Below are positions 46,701 to 54,313 of a DNA stretch of 64,000 nt, in pieces. Under the pieces are notes generated by a model. The model made no database searches. It was not told the origin of the DNA and saw only the letters and a list, made by a program, of their open reading frames with translations. A program made the translations under genes and the position numbers. Source of the DNA: Bradyrhizobium genosp. SA-3 (GTDB lineage Bacteria; Pseudomonadota; Alphaproteobacteria; Rhizobiales; Xanthobacteraceae); the NCBI RefSeq assembly GCF_004212635.1, contig NZ_PSRT01000012.1:26476-90475 (forward strand), read 5' to 3'. How positions within the stretch are numbered: position 1 is the first letter of the stretch; each line of letters opens with the position of its first letter.

Positions 46701-47090
46701 ATGCATGTCGCCATGGCGGACGCAGAGGTGGGCCAAGTCGAAACCGGGCTCGAAATCTTGAGTGAATTGATTGCATGGGCGGGACAATCCGGTCAGCGTT
46801 GGCTTGATGCCGAGCTGCACCGCCTGCGCGGCGAACTTTTGTTGCGCCAAGACGCTCCCGACGATTCCGGTGCCGAGAATGCCCTCACGCGAGCGCTGGA
46901 CATCGCGAAGCGCCAGCAGGCGAAGACGTTCGAGCTGCGCAGCGCCCTTGGACTTGCGCGCCTGCACAAGAGGAATGGTCGAGCGGGCGCGGCATCCGAA
47001 CTGCTCGTTCCCGTGCTCGCCGAATTCGATGCGGAGCGAAATCTCCCCGAAATCGAAGAGGCGAAGGAGCTGCTCAAGCAAGAGCATTAA
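43761..47090 (+). CDS. SAM-domain class III adenylate/guanylate cyclase with AAA ATPase and helical repeats
   Basis: About 1109 residues from the ATG at 43761 (GGTGGAG lies just upstream; a GTG at 43752 is the alternative). Residues 1-62 are a SAM domain (IAEWLEKLGLGQYAERFAQN). Residues 75-255 are a class III nucleotidyl cyclase with metal Asp in FCDLVGSTALSARL and FVGDGILVYFGYP, plus the GDTPNLAARLQ transition-state region. From 270 comes a STAND-like AAA module: Walker A GEAGIGKS (301-308), Walker B LLIICEDMHWADA (about 426). The C-terminal 500 residues are TPR-like helices. It probably makes cAMP in response to protein or ligand binding. Many rhizobia carry multiple paralogues. Confidence 0.92.
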   Translation: MQIAEWLEKLGLGQYAERFAQNGIDMGVLPELMDDDFDKLGVLLGHRRKMLRAIADLDPAALIASPAPPQDAERRHLTVMFCDLVGSTALSARLDPEDMWEVIRAYRAACARVIAAYDGRIARFVGDGILVYFGYPRAHEDDAERAVRAGLDIISAVGQLKTGADERVELRIAIATGLVVVGDLVSGDASEEHGTIGDTPNLAARLQSLAEPGAVVVASSTRRLLGDLFTLRNLGRREVRGIAEPIAVWAVEGATASESRFEAVRAARSIGFVGRKQEIEFALSRQQLAWQGRGQMLLISGEAGIGKSRMVATLSESPALGTHRRVRYQCSPYHTNSALHPFVAQLERAAGIRSDDTPGQKLDKLEAMLALGTQQVARATPLIAALLSIPTGDHCPPLGLSPAQQRRQTFAALLDQLEGLAREQPLLIICEDMHWADATTLELLDLAVDRIRGLPILVLTTSRPEFEPSWSGLANVSLLRLDRLDPQDTRALVEQVTVGRQLPREMMKQIIDKTDGVPLFVEELTKMVLESGLLVEDAGRYRLDSPLPPLAIPATLQDSLMARLDRLAPVKEVAQIGAAIGRDFSYALLRYVAGRDDLTLSAALAQLEEAELLVRHGAPPEANYSFRHALVQEAAYEGLLRSKRQLLHKRIGDVLREKFPVVAETEPEVLAHHFTEAGLSEVALEWWRKAGQQALKRSAYSEAIAHLGKAVATADQLPDEPRRMMSRLHLQIAYGRALRGSLGHSAPETVAAWTRARQFAADINDPVELAPVHSGLFNACLTHGELAPMRELADAIMSAADRRPDSPVAAIVAHWTGGVTCWFGGDYLKARGHLEQALDIYGAEPDPAKFRASALDLPFVIERFLALVLWPLGRIGRARQLAAEAVRASGEQRALSQANALVHRAVFDGLCGGLLQQTETILALGLARDHTMPLYVAAGTYLNGLAKWRAGERMAGLAEMRRGWTLLHENDCYLCEPFWGMHVAMADAEVGQVETGLEILSELIAWAGQSGQRWLDAELHRLRGELLLRQDAPDDSGAENALTRALDIAKRQQAKTFELRSALGLARLHKRNGRAGAASELLVPVLAEFDAERNLPEIEEAKELLKQEH

Positions 47091-47099
47091 AGCACGTGC

Positions 47100-47142
47100 C
47101 GTGACCCCGGCTGGCGCCCGCGGCCAGGCAATGCCGGTCACG
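47100..47142. terminator. Stem-loop between convergent cyclase and PHB depolymerase genes
   Basis: CGTGACC (47100-47106) pairs with GGTCACG (47136-47142). Inside, GGCTGG pairs with CCAGG and GCC elements to give a long interrupted GC stem. The element follows the cyclase stop by 9 bp and overlaps the stop codon of the minus-strand gene, as expected for a shared bidirectional terminator. Confidence 0.55.
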
Positions 47143-48362
47143 AATTGACGTGCACGAAGTCCCGCAGCAGCGGATAGATCTCGTTGTTCCAGCGCTTGCC
47201 CGAGAACACGCCGTAATGGCCGACGCCGGCCTGCATGTGGTGGACGCGGCGATAGGCGCGCACGCCGGTGCAGAGGTCCTGCGCGGCGAGGGTCTGGCCG
47301 ATCGAGCAGATGTCGTCCTTCTCGCCCTCGACCGTCATCAGCCCCATGCGGCTGACGGCCTTGGTGTTCACCGGGCGTCCCCGATGCATCAGCCTGCCCT
47401 GCGGCAACAGGTGCTTCCTGGAACACGTCGCGCACGGTCTCGATGTAGAACTCCGCAGGAAGGTCCATCACCGCGAAATATTCATCGTAGAAGGTCTTGA
47501 TGCTGGCGGCCTGTTCCTTCTCGCCCTTGGCGATGTGGTTGGCGAGGTCGAGATGCTGCTTGATGTGGCGCTCGAGATTCATCGAGACGAAGGCCGTGAG
47601 CTGCACGAAGCCGGGATAGACTTTCCGCAAGGCGCCGCGGCATTGCATCGGCACGTAATTGATCAGGTTGCGCTCGAACCATTCGATCGGCTTGCTCTTG
47701 GCGAAGTCGTTGACCCTGGTCGGCTGGATGCGGGTGTCGATCGGCCCGGCCATCAGCGTCAGCGTCGCCGGCCGCGAGGGGTGGTTGTCCTCGCACATGA
47801 TCGCGGCGGCCGCGAGCGCGGAGACCGAGGGCTGGCAGATCGCCACCATGTGCGGACGCGGGCCAAGCTGTCCGAGGAAATCGATGAGATGCTCGGTGTA
47901 GTCGTCGAGCCCGAAGCGGCCCTCGCTGCGGGGAATGTCACGCGGATTGTGCCAGTCGGTGATGTAGACGTCGTGGTCCTGGAGCAGCGTCTTCACGGTG
48001 CCGCGCAGCAGTGTCGCGAAGTGGCCCGACATCGGCGCCACCAGCAGCATGCGCGGCTGCTCGCCCACGCCGTCCTTGCGAAAGTGCAGCAGCGAACCAA
48101 ACGGCGTCGCGTAGGCGATCTCCTCGGTGACGGCGATTTCGCGGTTGCCCACCATCACGCTGTCGATGCCGTAGGCCGGGCGATCATAGGTGAGCGTGGA
48201 GCGCGAGATCAGCTCCAGCGCCGCCGAGAGCCGACCGACCACCTGATGCGACACGCCCTGCGGTACCAGGTTGAGGAATTTGAGCGCGGACGAGGCCCCC
48301 GCCCGCCATGGCGCGGTCAGGTCCATATGGTTCTGGAAGGCCTGATAATACATCGACATCAT
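47138..48362 (-). pseudogene. phaZ: Intracellular polyhydroxybutyrate depolymerase, single-base frameshift
   Basis: The frame from 48362 (MMSMYYQAFQNHMDL) gives about 315 good residues, including the nucleophile region VAICQPSVSAL with Cys. It then turns to unrelated sequence after DVFQE. The true continuation (HLLPQGRLMHRGRPVNTKAV) is in another frame down to 47138 and carries the Asp in VEGEKDDIC and the His in GVGHYGVFSGKRW. One extra base near 47414 (GAAGCACCTG for expected GAACACCTG on the coding strand) explains it. Repaired, the protein is about 408 residues, normal for PhaZ acting on storage granules. As given, Cys is separated from the other catalytic residues, so the product would be inactive. 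Confidence 0.87.
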
Positions 48363-48530
48363 ACTGAAACGCCCACTTGTCCCGTGCCATTATGCAATAT
48401 CGAAGCCAGACGGGAGCCGGACCGCTCTCGAAACTGGCACATCGCTTGCTCCTCATGTTGCGGGAAGCACAGCTCATGGGCACGCCCGCGGGCCGAGCGG
48501 GTGTCGAGATCAGGCGCAGGGAAGGGCCAA

Positions 48531-49187
48531 ATGGCGAAGGCGACACTGACCATCAGCAGCAAGAACTACTCGTCCTGGTCGCTGCGTGGCTGGCTGCTGA
48601 CGAAATTTTCCGGGCTCGATTTCGAGGAGATCGTGACAGCGCCGGACGATCCCTCGGCGCGCGCCGAAATCCTGCTGCTGTCATCGTCGATCCTGGTGCC
48701 GTGCCTGCGGCACGAGGGCGCCGTGGTGTGGGATACGCTGGCGATCGCCGAATATCTCAACGAGGTGATGCCGGACGCCGGACTGTTGCCTGATGACCGC
48801 ATCCAGCGCGCGCATTGCCGCTCGATCTCAGGCGAAATCCATTCCGGCTTCACCACGCTGCGCGCCTCGCTGCCGGTCAACCTGAAGGGACACTTTCCCG
48901 GCTTCAAGATCTGGTCGCGCGCGCAGGCCGACATCGACCGTGTCTGGTTGATCTGGCGCGACTGCCTGGAGAAATCGGGCGGCCCCTTCCTGTTCGGCGA
49001 GCGGCGCACCATGGCGGATGCGATGTACGCCCCCGTGGTGACGCGCTTCGTCACCTATGACGTCAAGCTCGCGCCGCCGCTGAAGGCCTATGCCGACACC
49101 ATCATGGCCATGCCCGAGATGCAGGAATGGATCGCGGCGGCGCGGGAAGAGCCGGCCGAGATTGAGGAGCTCGAGGTCGAATATTAG
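48531..49187 (+). CDS. Glutathione S-transferase family protein
   Basis: A 218-residue GST. The start at 48531 (MAKATLTISSKNYSSWSLRG) opens the thioredoxin-like N-terminal domain, with Ser residues at the usual catalytic position. The glutathione-binding stretch is ILVPCLRHEGAVVWDTLAIA. The helical C-terminal domain includes GGPFLFGERRTMADAMYAPV with the N-capping Asp. The open frame extends far upstream but that is the antisense of phaZ. The 290 bp after this gene (49188-49479) show nothing recognisable. Confidence 0.9.
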   Translation: MAKATLTISSKNYSSWSLRGWLLTKFSGLDFEEIVTAPDDPSARAEILLLSSSILVPCLRHEGAVVWDTLAIAEYLNEVMPDAGLLPDDRIQRAHCRSISGEIHSGFTTLRASLPVNLKGHFPGFKIWSRAQADIDRVWLIWRDCLEKSGGPFLFGERRTMADAMYAPVVTRFVTYDVKLAPPLKAYADTIMAMPEMQEWIAAAREEPAEIEELEVEY

Positions 49188-49479
49188 GCAGGTCTCGCGC
49201 CGTCCTGCCCGTTTCGGGGGCTGGGGGACCGTCGCCCGGCAGGCACGTGGCATGCCCCGCCATATCCTTGATGCGGTTAACTTTTGCCGCCAATACCCGG
49301 CCCAAACCCAATCCTGCGCTGCGCAGATATTGTGCGCACGGGCGGCTGGCTGGCGACATCTAGCCGTGAACAGATGCGTACGAAGCCCTGCGGCCGATTC
49401 GGACGTGATTCGTTCGGGCCGCGTTCCGAAGGTTAAAGCGGGAGCGCGGCCCCGTCGCATTTTGAAACACAGATCGCCG

Positions 49480-49704
49480 TCAGGCGGCGCCGCGCTGCTT
49501 CACGCGCGGCAGACGCCAGCCGATGACGGTCGCTTCGACCGCAATGCCGGCCTCGTGGTTGCGCCAGCGTCCCTCCACATAACGGCAGGCGAACGGCAGC
49601 TGATACGTTCCGCTGTGGTCCTCGCACAACACTTCGACCGCAAGGCCGGGTGGTGGTTCTCCGGTGCCATCGAATTCGGCCAGACGTCTATCGCGCGTTG
49701 CCAT
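49480..49704 (-). CDS. Small hypothetical protein
   Basis: A 74-residue protein starting MATRDRRLAEFDGTGEPPPG, preceded by AGGGGAG at good spacing. It contains VEVLCEDHSGTYQLPFACRY followed by VEGRWRNHEAG, which reads like a small beta-rich domain with a Cys pair. It ends in a basic tail. No signal peptide or membrane segment. I do not recognise the family, but the ribosome-binding site and non-random sequence support a real gene. Confidence 0.6.
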   Translation of the reverse strand: MATRDRRLAEFDGTGEPPPGLAVEVLCEDHSGTYQLPFACRYVEGRWRNHEAGIAVEATVIGWRLPRVKQRGAA

Positions 49705-49889
49705 TCCAAAAATCTCCCCTAAACAAAGCCGCGGAAAGAACGCCCACTTCTTTCCGCGTGCCGATCATCGTTCCCCGTCCCAGGGAACAAGCGCAAGCTC
49801 AACGCGAGAATGCGGTACGAGTGTGGTAGCCTCATGCGCTTGCGCGCAAACGGCGCACATTGATGTGATCGATTGACGAGGAACCTTTC

Positions 49890-50249
49890 ATGCTGCTCCG
49901 AAGCGCCGGCGTCTGTTTCGCAATGTTGCTGCTCGCATCGCTGGCGCCGCTGTCGCTCCGCGCGCAGGACGTGCCCGGCATCGAGATCTGCACCGTCGAG
50001 AAGACCATGGAGCGGCGCACGAGCTGCCTCCAGAGCAATGTCGACTTCCTTCAGAAGACTATCACCAAACTCACGCTCGATCATCAGCAGAAGCTGGATG
50101 CGGCCAATCGTCAGATCGACGCCTTGAAGACGAGCCTCGCCGGCTTGCAGAAGACGCTCGCCGATCTCCAGGCCGCCCAGGTGAAGCCGGCCGACGATGC
50201 GAAGAAGAAGCAGGACGCGCCGGCGGCGGCGAAGGACGCTGCGAAATAA
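49890..50249 (+). CDS. Exported coiled-coil protein of unknown function
   Basis: A 119-residue protein. Signal peptide LLRSAGVCFAMLLLASLAPL is cleaved near LRAQDV. The mature region has two Cys (IEICTVEKTMERRTSCLQ) that could pair. A heptad-like helix (VDFLQKTITKLTLDHQQKLD through DALKTSLAGLQKTLADLQ) follows, then a Lys/Ala/Asp-rich tail. It is predicted to be periplasmic and oligomeric; function unknown. Confidence 0.75.
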   Translation: MLLRSAGVCFAMLLLASLAPLSLRAQDVPGIEICTVEKTMERRTSCLQSNVDFLQKTITKLTLDHQQKLDAANRQIDALKTSLAGLQKTLADLQAAQVKPADDAKKKQDAPAAAKDAAK

Positions 50250-50259
50250 GGCGCGGCGA

Positions 50260-51363
50260 TCACGCGACGCGATATCGCTCCATCACGCCGCGATCGGGCT
50301 CGTAGCCAAGTCCGGGGCCACTCGGCACTGCGACATGGCCGGTCGCATCGACATCGGCGCGGCCGCCCCAGAGGCAGGCCTCGCGTTTCAAATAGAACAT
50401 CTCGACGAGCCCGTCCTCGCGCAGTGCCAAGAGATGTAGCGTCGCGAGCAGGCCCGGACCGAAATAAGGGGAGTGCGGGACGATCTTGACGCCGAACTGA
50501 TCGGCCAGCGCCGCGACCTTCAGGAACTCCGTGATGCCGCCGACCTTGATCACCGAGGGCTGGGCGTGGCTCACCGCGCCCGCATTCATCATCTGGCGGA
50601 ATTGATATTCCGTGCAGGCATTCTCGCCGGCGGCAATGTCGAGCCCGCCCTTGCTGCGCACGTCGGCGAGCGCGGCAAAATCCTCCGGCGGCCAGACCGG
50701 CTCCTCCAGGAACATCGGTTTCGCGTCCGCACATGTCTTCGCAAACGCAATCGCCTGCTCGCCGGTGAGCGGGCAGTTCATGTCGACCATCAGCGGAATG
50801 GTTGGCCCGATCGCCTCGCGTGCGGCAAACACCGCTTGTGTCGTGGTCTCGTGCAGCTTGATGGCGCCATAGCCGAGCGCGAGCGCTTTCCTGCATTCGG
50901 CGGCGATGTTGTCGGGCGAGCCGATCCGCAGCAGGCTCGCGTAAGCGGGAATGGCCGTGCGCCTGGTCTCGCCGAGCAGGCGATGTACGGGCACGCCCTC
51001 CACCTTGGCGGCAAGGTCCCACAGCGCGATGTCGAGCCCGGAGATCGCGAACATGGTGATGCCGTAGCGGCCGAAGAGATGCAGATTGCGCTGGATCTGT
51101 TCCATGACCCCTGGGATGCCGGCCGCATCAGGTACCTTCAGCCCACGCGCCTGCGGCGCGATCATCTCCTCGACGGCGCTGCGCGTGGTGCGGGGGCAGA
51201 CATAGGCGAAGGCATCGCCCCAGCCGGTCAGCCCGGCATCGGTCGTGACCTCGACCAGCACCATGTCGAGCGCGGTAATCGCGGAAGCGCCCTGGCGAAA
51301 GCTGGCGACACCGGCGTCATAGGGGATGCGGATATGGTGCGCCCGCACATCTGTAATTTCCAT
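50260..51363 (-). CDS. Enolase-superfamily enzyme (mandelate racemase/muconate lactonizing type)
   Basis: A 367-residue enolase-superfamily member. The N-terminal capping domain begins MEITDVRAHHIRIPYDAG. The barrel carries AIKLHE (Lys, with His where the usual K-x-K has the second Lys). Metal ligands are Asp in MVDMNCP, Glu in FLEEPVWPPEDFA and Glu in AAGENAC, and the acid/base His is in VPHSPYFGPG. Probable dehydratase or racemase of a sugar acid; specificity not assignable. It is convergent with the small coiled-coil gene (10 bp gap) and divergent from an AraC-GyrI regulator. Confidence 0.87.
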   Translation of the reverse strand: MEITDVRAHHIRIPYDAGVASFRQGASAITALDMVLVEVTTDAGLTGWGDAFAYVCPRTTRSAVEEMIAPQARGLKVPDAAGIPGVMEQIQRNLHLFGRYGITMFAISGLDIALWDLAAKVEGVPVHRLLGETRRTAIPAYASLLRIGSPDNIAAECRKALALGYGAIKLHETTTQAVFAAREAIGPTIPLMVDMNCPLTGEQAIAFAKTCADAKPMFLEEPVWPPEDFAALADVRSKGGLDIAAGENACTEYQFRQMMNAGAVSHAQPSVIKVGGITEFLKVAALADQFGVKIVPHSPYFGPGLLATLHLLALREDGLVEMFYLKREACLWGGRADVDATGHVAVPSGPGLGYEPDRGVMERYRVA

Positions 51364-51544
51364 GACGCGGTTCCTCCGTGCTTTCTGGTGAGCGGTTTCA
51401 GAGACCCCGGGAGTGTAGCCACGAACGCCCGGATGTTGCCAGTAGCCGTTGCCCGGCTATCCTCATGTCGGGACCGCAATGCCGATCAAGCGGGCCGGCG
51501 GCATGCTGCGCATCATGGCCGCGCTTCGAACGAGGACGACCACC

Positions 51545-52378
51545 GTGAACCCAGCCCAGCGCGCGCTCTGGTATATCGAGAGCCATCTGGCCGAGCCGAT
51601 GACGCTCGACGAGATCGCTGCGATCTCAGGCGTGTCGCGGTTCCACATCGTGCGCGCGTTTGCCGCAGCCACCGGCCTTCCGGTGATGCGCTACGTGCGC
51701 GCGCGGCGGCTGACGGAAGCCGCGCGCAGTCTTGCGAACGGTGCGCCTGACATCCTGTCACTGGCGCTGGAGGCGGATTACGGCTCGCACGAAGCATTCA
51801 CCCGCGCGTTCCGCGACCAATTCGGAGTAACGCCCGAAGCAGTGCGGGCCGCGACATGCGTCAGCCACCTCAAGCTTCAGGAGCCGATCCTCATGGACTC
51901 CACCATGCTCGACCATCTTGCCCCACCGCGTTTCGAAATCGCAAAGGCCTTCCTGGTCGCCGGTCCCGCCGAGCGCATCTCCTGCGACAACGGCGCCATG
52001 ATCCCAGGCCTATGGCACCGCTTTCACCAGGAGGTCGCCGACATTCCCGCCCGCGTCGGCAACGTCGCCTACGGCGTTTGCTGCAACGGCGATGATGCCG
52101 GCAATTTCGACTACATCGCCGGCGTCGAGGTCGCCGATTTTTCGGACCTGCCGCGTCGCTTCGGCCGCATCCGCATTCCCGAGCAGCGCTACGCCGTCTT
52201 TACCCACACCGATCACGTCGCCTCGATCCGCCGCACGGTCAACACGATCTGGAATCAGTGGCTGCCGGCCTCCGGCCTCAAAGCCGCGGACGCACCGAAC
52301 TTCGAGCGCTATGACGAAAAGTTCGATCCAGCAACCGGGAATGGCGGCTTCGAGATCTGGGTGCCGGTGAGGGAGTAG
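51545..52378 (+). CDS. AraC-family regulator with GyrI-like effector domain
   Basis: About 277 residues from the GTG at 51545 (VNPAQRALWYIESHLAEP). ATGs at 51503 and 51512 are alternatives. HTH motifs lie at the N-terminus: TLDEIAAISGVSRFHIVRAF and ILSLALEADYGSHEAFTRAF, ending GVTPEAVR. The C-terminal part (PPRFEIAKAFLVAGPAERIS; GVEVADFSDLPRRFGRIRIP) is a GyrI/AraC_E_bind small-molecule domain, as in Rob/SoxS-like regulators. It is divergent from the enolase-superfamily gene with about 180 bp between. Confidence 0.87.
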   Translation: MNPAQRALWYIESHLAEPMTLDEIAAISGVSRFHIVRAFAAATGLPVMRYVRARRLTEAARSLANGAPDILSLALEADYGSHEAFTRAFRDQFGVTPEAVRAATCVSHLKLQEPILMDSTMLDHLAPPRFEIAKAFLVAGPAERISCDNGAMIPGLWHRFHQEVADIPARVGNVAYGVCCNGDDAGNFDYIAGVEVADFSDLPRRFGRIRIPEQRYAVFTHTDHVASIRRTVNTIWNQWLPASGLKAADAPNFERYDEKFDPATGNGGFEIWVPVRE

Positions 52379-52518
52379 GGGCTTCCGCAACGCTGGCATA
52401 CCGTCCGGCTTGCTTGGCAAGCCCCGGCGACTTTGTCATAACCGCAGGCAAATCTTGCGTGTGGGCCCGTGCCGGACATCCCGTGCAAGTCATAACAAGC
52501 AGCCGGGAGGGTCCCAAC

Positions 52519-53445
52519 ATGTCCAACGTCCGCGTTCTCGCCACCGACCTCGAATTTCCAGAAGGGCCGGTCGTGATGCCGGATGGTTCGGTCGTGCTGG
52601 TGGAGATCCGCGGCCAGCGCCTGACCCGCGTCCATCCCGATGGCCGCAAGGAGATCGTCGCGAAGGTGCCGGGCGGCCCCAATGGCGCCGCGCTCGGGCC
52701 CGACGGCAAGATCTACATCTGCAACAATGGCGGCTTCTCCTGGCTTCCGGCCGGCAAGATGATCATGCCGGGCCCGCAGCCGGACGATTACCGCGGTGGC
52801 TCGATCCAGCGCGTCGATCTGCAATCCGGCAAGGTCGAGACCGTCGTGACCAGATGCGGCGAGCACGATCTGCGCGGGCCGAATGATCTCGTCTTCGACA
52901 AGCACGGCGGCCTCTGGTTCTCCGATCTCGGCAAACGCCGCGCGCGCGAAATGGATGTCGGCGGCATATACTATCTCAAGCCCGGCATGACCGAGATCGT
53001 CGAGATCGTGCACGGCGTGCTGCCGGCGAACGGCATCGGGCTCTCGCCGGACGAGAACACGGTCTATATCGCGGAGACCCCGACGGGCCGGCTCTGGGCC
53101 TATGAGCTCTCTGCGCCGGGCACGCTGAAGCCGCGCGAGGTGATCTATCGCGGCGAGCGGGGCAAGCCAATCTGCGGCCTCGGCGGCTATCAGATGTTCG
53201 ACTCGCTCGCGGTGGAGGCGAACGGCAATGTCTGCGTCGCCACCCTCGTTTCCGGCTGCATCTCGGTGATCGCGCCCGACGGCACCCTGGTGGAGCAGGT
53301 CCCGACCGGCGATCGCGTCACCACCAACATCGCCTTCGGCGGCCCCGAGCTGAAGACCGCCTACATCACGCTGTCAGGCAAGGGCGAACTGATCGCCATG
53401 GACTGGCCGCGCAGCGGTTTGCCGTTGAATTTCTTGAACAAGTGA
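52519..53445 (+). CDS. SMP-30/gluconolactonase-family lactonase
   Basis: A 308-residue six-bladed propeller protein. The start at 52519 follows GGGAGGGT. It contains LEFPEGPVVMPDGSVVLVEI (metal Glu), GGPNGAALGPDGKIYICNNG, and DLRGPNDLVFDKHGGLWFSD (Asn ligand). NGIGLSPDENTVYIAETPTG supplies the catalytic-region Asp. It likely hydrolyses a sugar-acid or related lactone to the open acid. No signal peptide. The neighbouring enolase-superfamily dehydratase-like gene would fit an acid-sugar pathway, but they are not in one operon. Confidence 0.9.
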   Translation: MSNVRVLATDLEFPEGPVVMPDGSVVLVEIRGQRLTRVHPDGRKEIVAKVPGGPNGAALGPDGKIYICNNGGFSWLPAGKMIMPGPQPDDYRGGSIQRVDLQSGKVETVVTRCGEHDLRGPNDLVFDKHGGLWFSDLGKRRAREMDVGGIYYLKPGMTEIVEIVHGVLPANGIGLSPDENTVYIAETPTGRLWAYELSAPGTLKPREVIYRGERGKPICGLGGYQMFDSLAVEANGNVCVATLVSGCISVIAPDGTLVEQVPTGDRVTTNIAFGGPELKTAYITLSGKGELIAMDWPRSGLPLNFLNK

Positions 53446-53469
53446 ATGTATCTGTGCCGATATATCCGG

Positions 53470-53578
53470 CGTCATTCCGGGATGCGTGCGCCAGCACGCA
53501 GGCCGGAATCCATCGGGCCTCAGAGTTTGTGGTTGAATGGATTCCGGGCTCGCGACTTCGTCGCGCCCCGGAATGACG
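53470..53578. repeat. Intergenic palindrome, family B, copy 2
   Basis: CGTCATTCCGGGATGCG opens and CGCCCCGGAATGACG closes, with inner GGAATCCAT and ATGGATTCCGGGCTCG. It ends 21 bp before the GNAT start codon. Confidence 0.87.
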
Positions 53579-53599
53579 GCAGTCATTGTGGAGTGAGAA

Positions 53600-54193
53600 A
53601 TGCCCTGGCCCGACCCCATCACCCTGCGCGGACAGCACGCCCGTCTCGAGCCGCTGTCGCATCAGCATCGGGAGGGGCTGACGGAGGCCGTCAAGGACGG
53701 CGAGCTGTCAAAACTCTGGTACACCGCGATCCCGCTGCCGGAGAACATGGGCAAGGAGATCGACCGCCGCCTCGGCCTGCAAGCCGCGGGCTCGATGCTG
53801 CCGTTCACCGTGTTCGATGCCGGCGGCCGGATCGTCGGCATGACCACCTACATGAACATCGATGCCGCCAACCGCCGCGTCGAGATCGGCTCGACCTGGT
53901 ATGGCAAGAGCGCGCAGCGCGGCCCGCTCAACACGCAGTGCAAGCTCCTGCTGCTGCGGCACGCCTTCGAAACCCTGAACTGCATCGCGGTCGAGTTCCG
54001 CACGCATTTCTTCAACCACCAGAGCCGCCGCGCCATCGAGCGCCTCGGAGCCAAGCAGGACGGCATCCTGCGCAGCCACCAGGTCGGGCCGAACGGCACG
54101 CTGCGCGACACCGTGGTCTACAGCATCACCGCCGCCGAATGGCCGACGGTCCAGGCGCATCTCGAATTTCAACTCAACGACAAGCCGCGCTAG
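53600..54193 (+). CDS. GNAT-family N-acetyltransferase (RimJ/RimL-like)
   Basis: A 197-residue acetyltransferase. The opening DPITLRGQHARLEPLSHQHR is typical of RimJ/RimL-type proteins, followed by the central strand GGRIVGMTTYMNIDAANRRV. EIGSTWYGKSAQRGPLNTQC continues into the CoA-binding helix KLLLLRHAFETLNCIAVEFR. NHQSRRAIERLGAKQDGILR closes the fold. The acceptor (protein N-terminus or small amine) is unknown. Confidence 0.9.
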   Translation: MPWPDPITLRGQHARLEPLSHQHREGLTEAVKDGELSKLWYTAIPLPENMGKEIDRRLGLQAAGSMLPFTVFDAGGRIVGMTTYMNIDAANRRVEIGSTWYGKSAQRGPLNTQCKLLLLRHAFETLNCIAVEFRTHFFNHQSRRAIERLGAKQDGILRSHQVGPNGTLRDTVVYSITAAEWPTVQAHLEFQLNDKPR

Positions 54194-54226
54194 CTATAAT
54201 GTGCTCCAGATTTGCTGCTCGCTCGG

Positions 54227-54251
54227 TCACATCTCCCTCCGGGAGAGGTGA
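54227..54251. repeat. Short family G-like hairpin
   Basis: TCACATCTCCC and GGGAGAGGTGA form a short stem between the GNAT gene and the GMC oxidoreductase. It resembles the ends of the longer family G elements at 15991-16109 and 31772-31928, so it is probably a reduced copy. Confidence 0.5.
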
Positions 54252-54313
54252 AGAGCGCCCGCTTCTGGCACCGATTCAATTGAGACTCATTGCGCGCTAA
54301 GGACGCTGTCACC

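Noticed and set aside
46488..47137. Continuation of the PHB depolymerase frame past the frameshift
   Set aside because: The translation after the break is antisense to the cyclase gene and unrelated to PhaZ; the true C-terminus lies in another frame ending at 47138.
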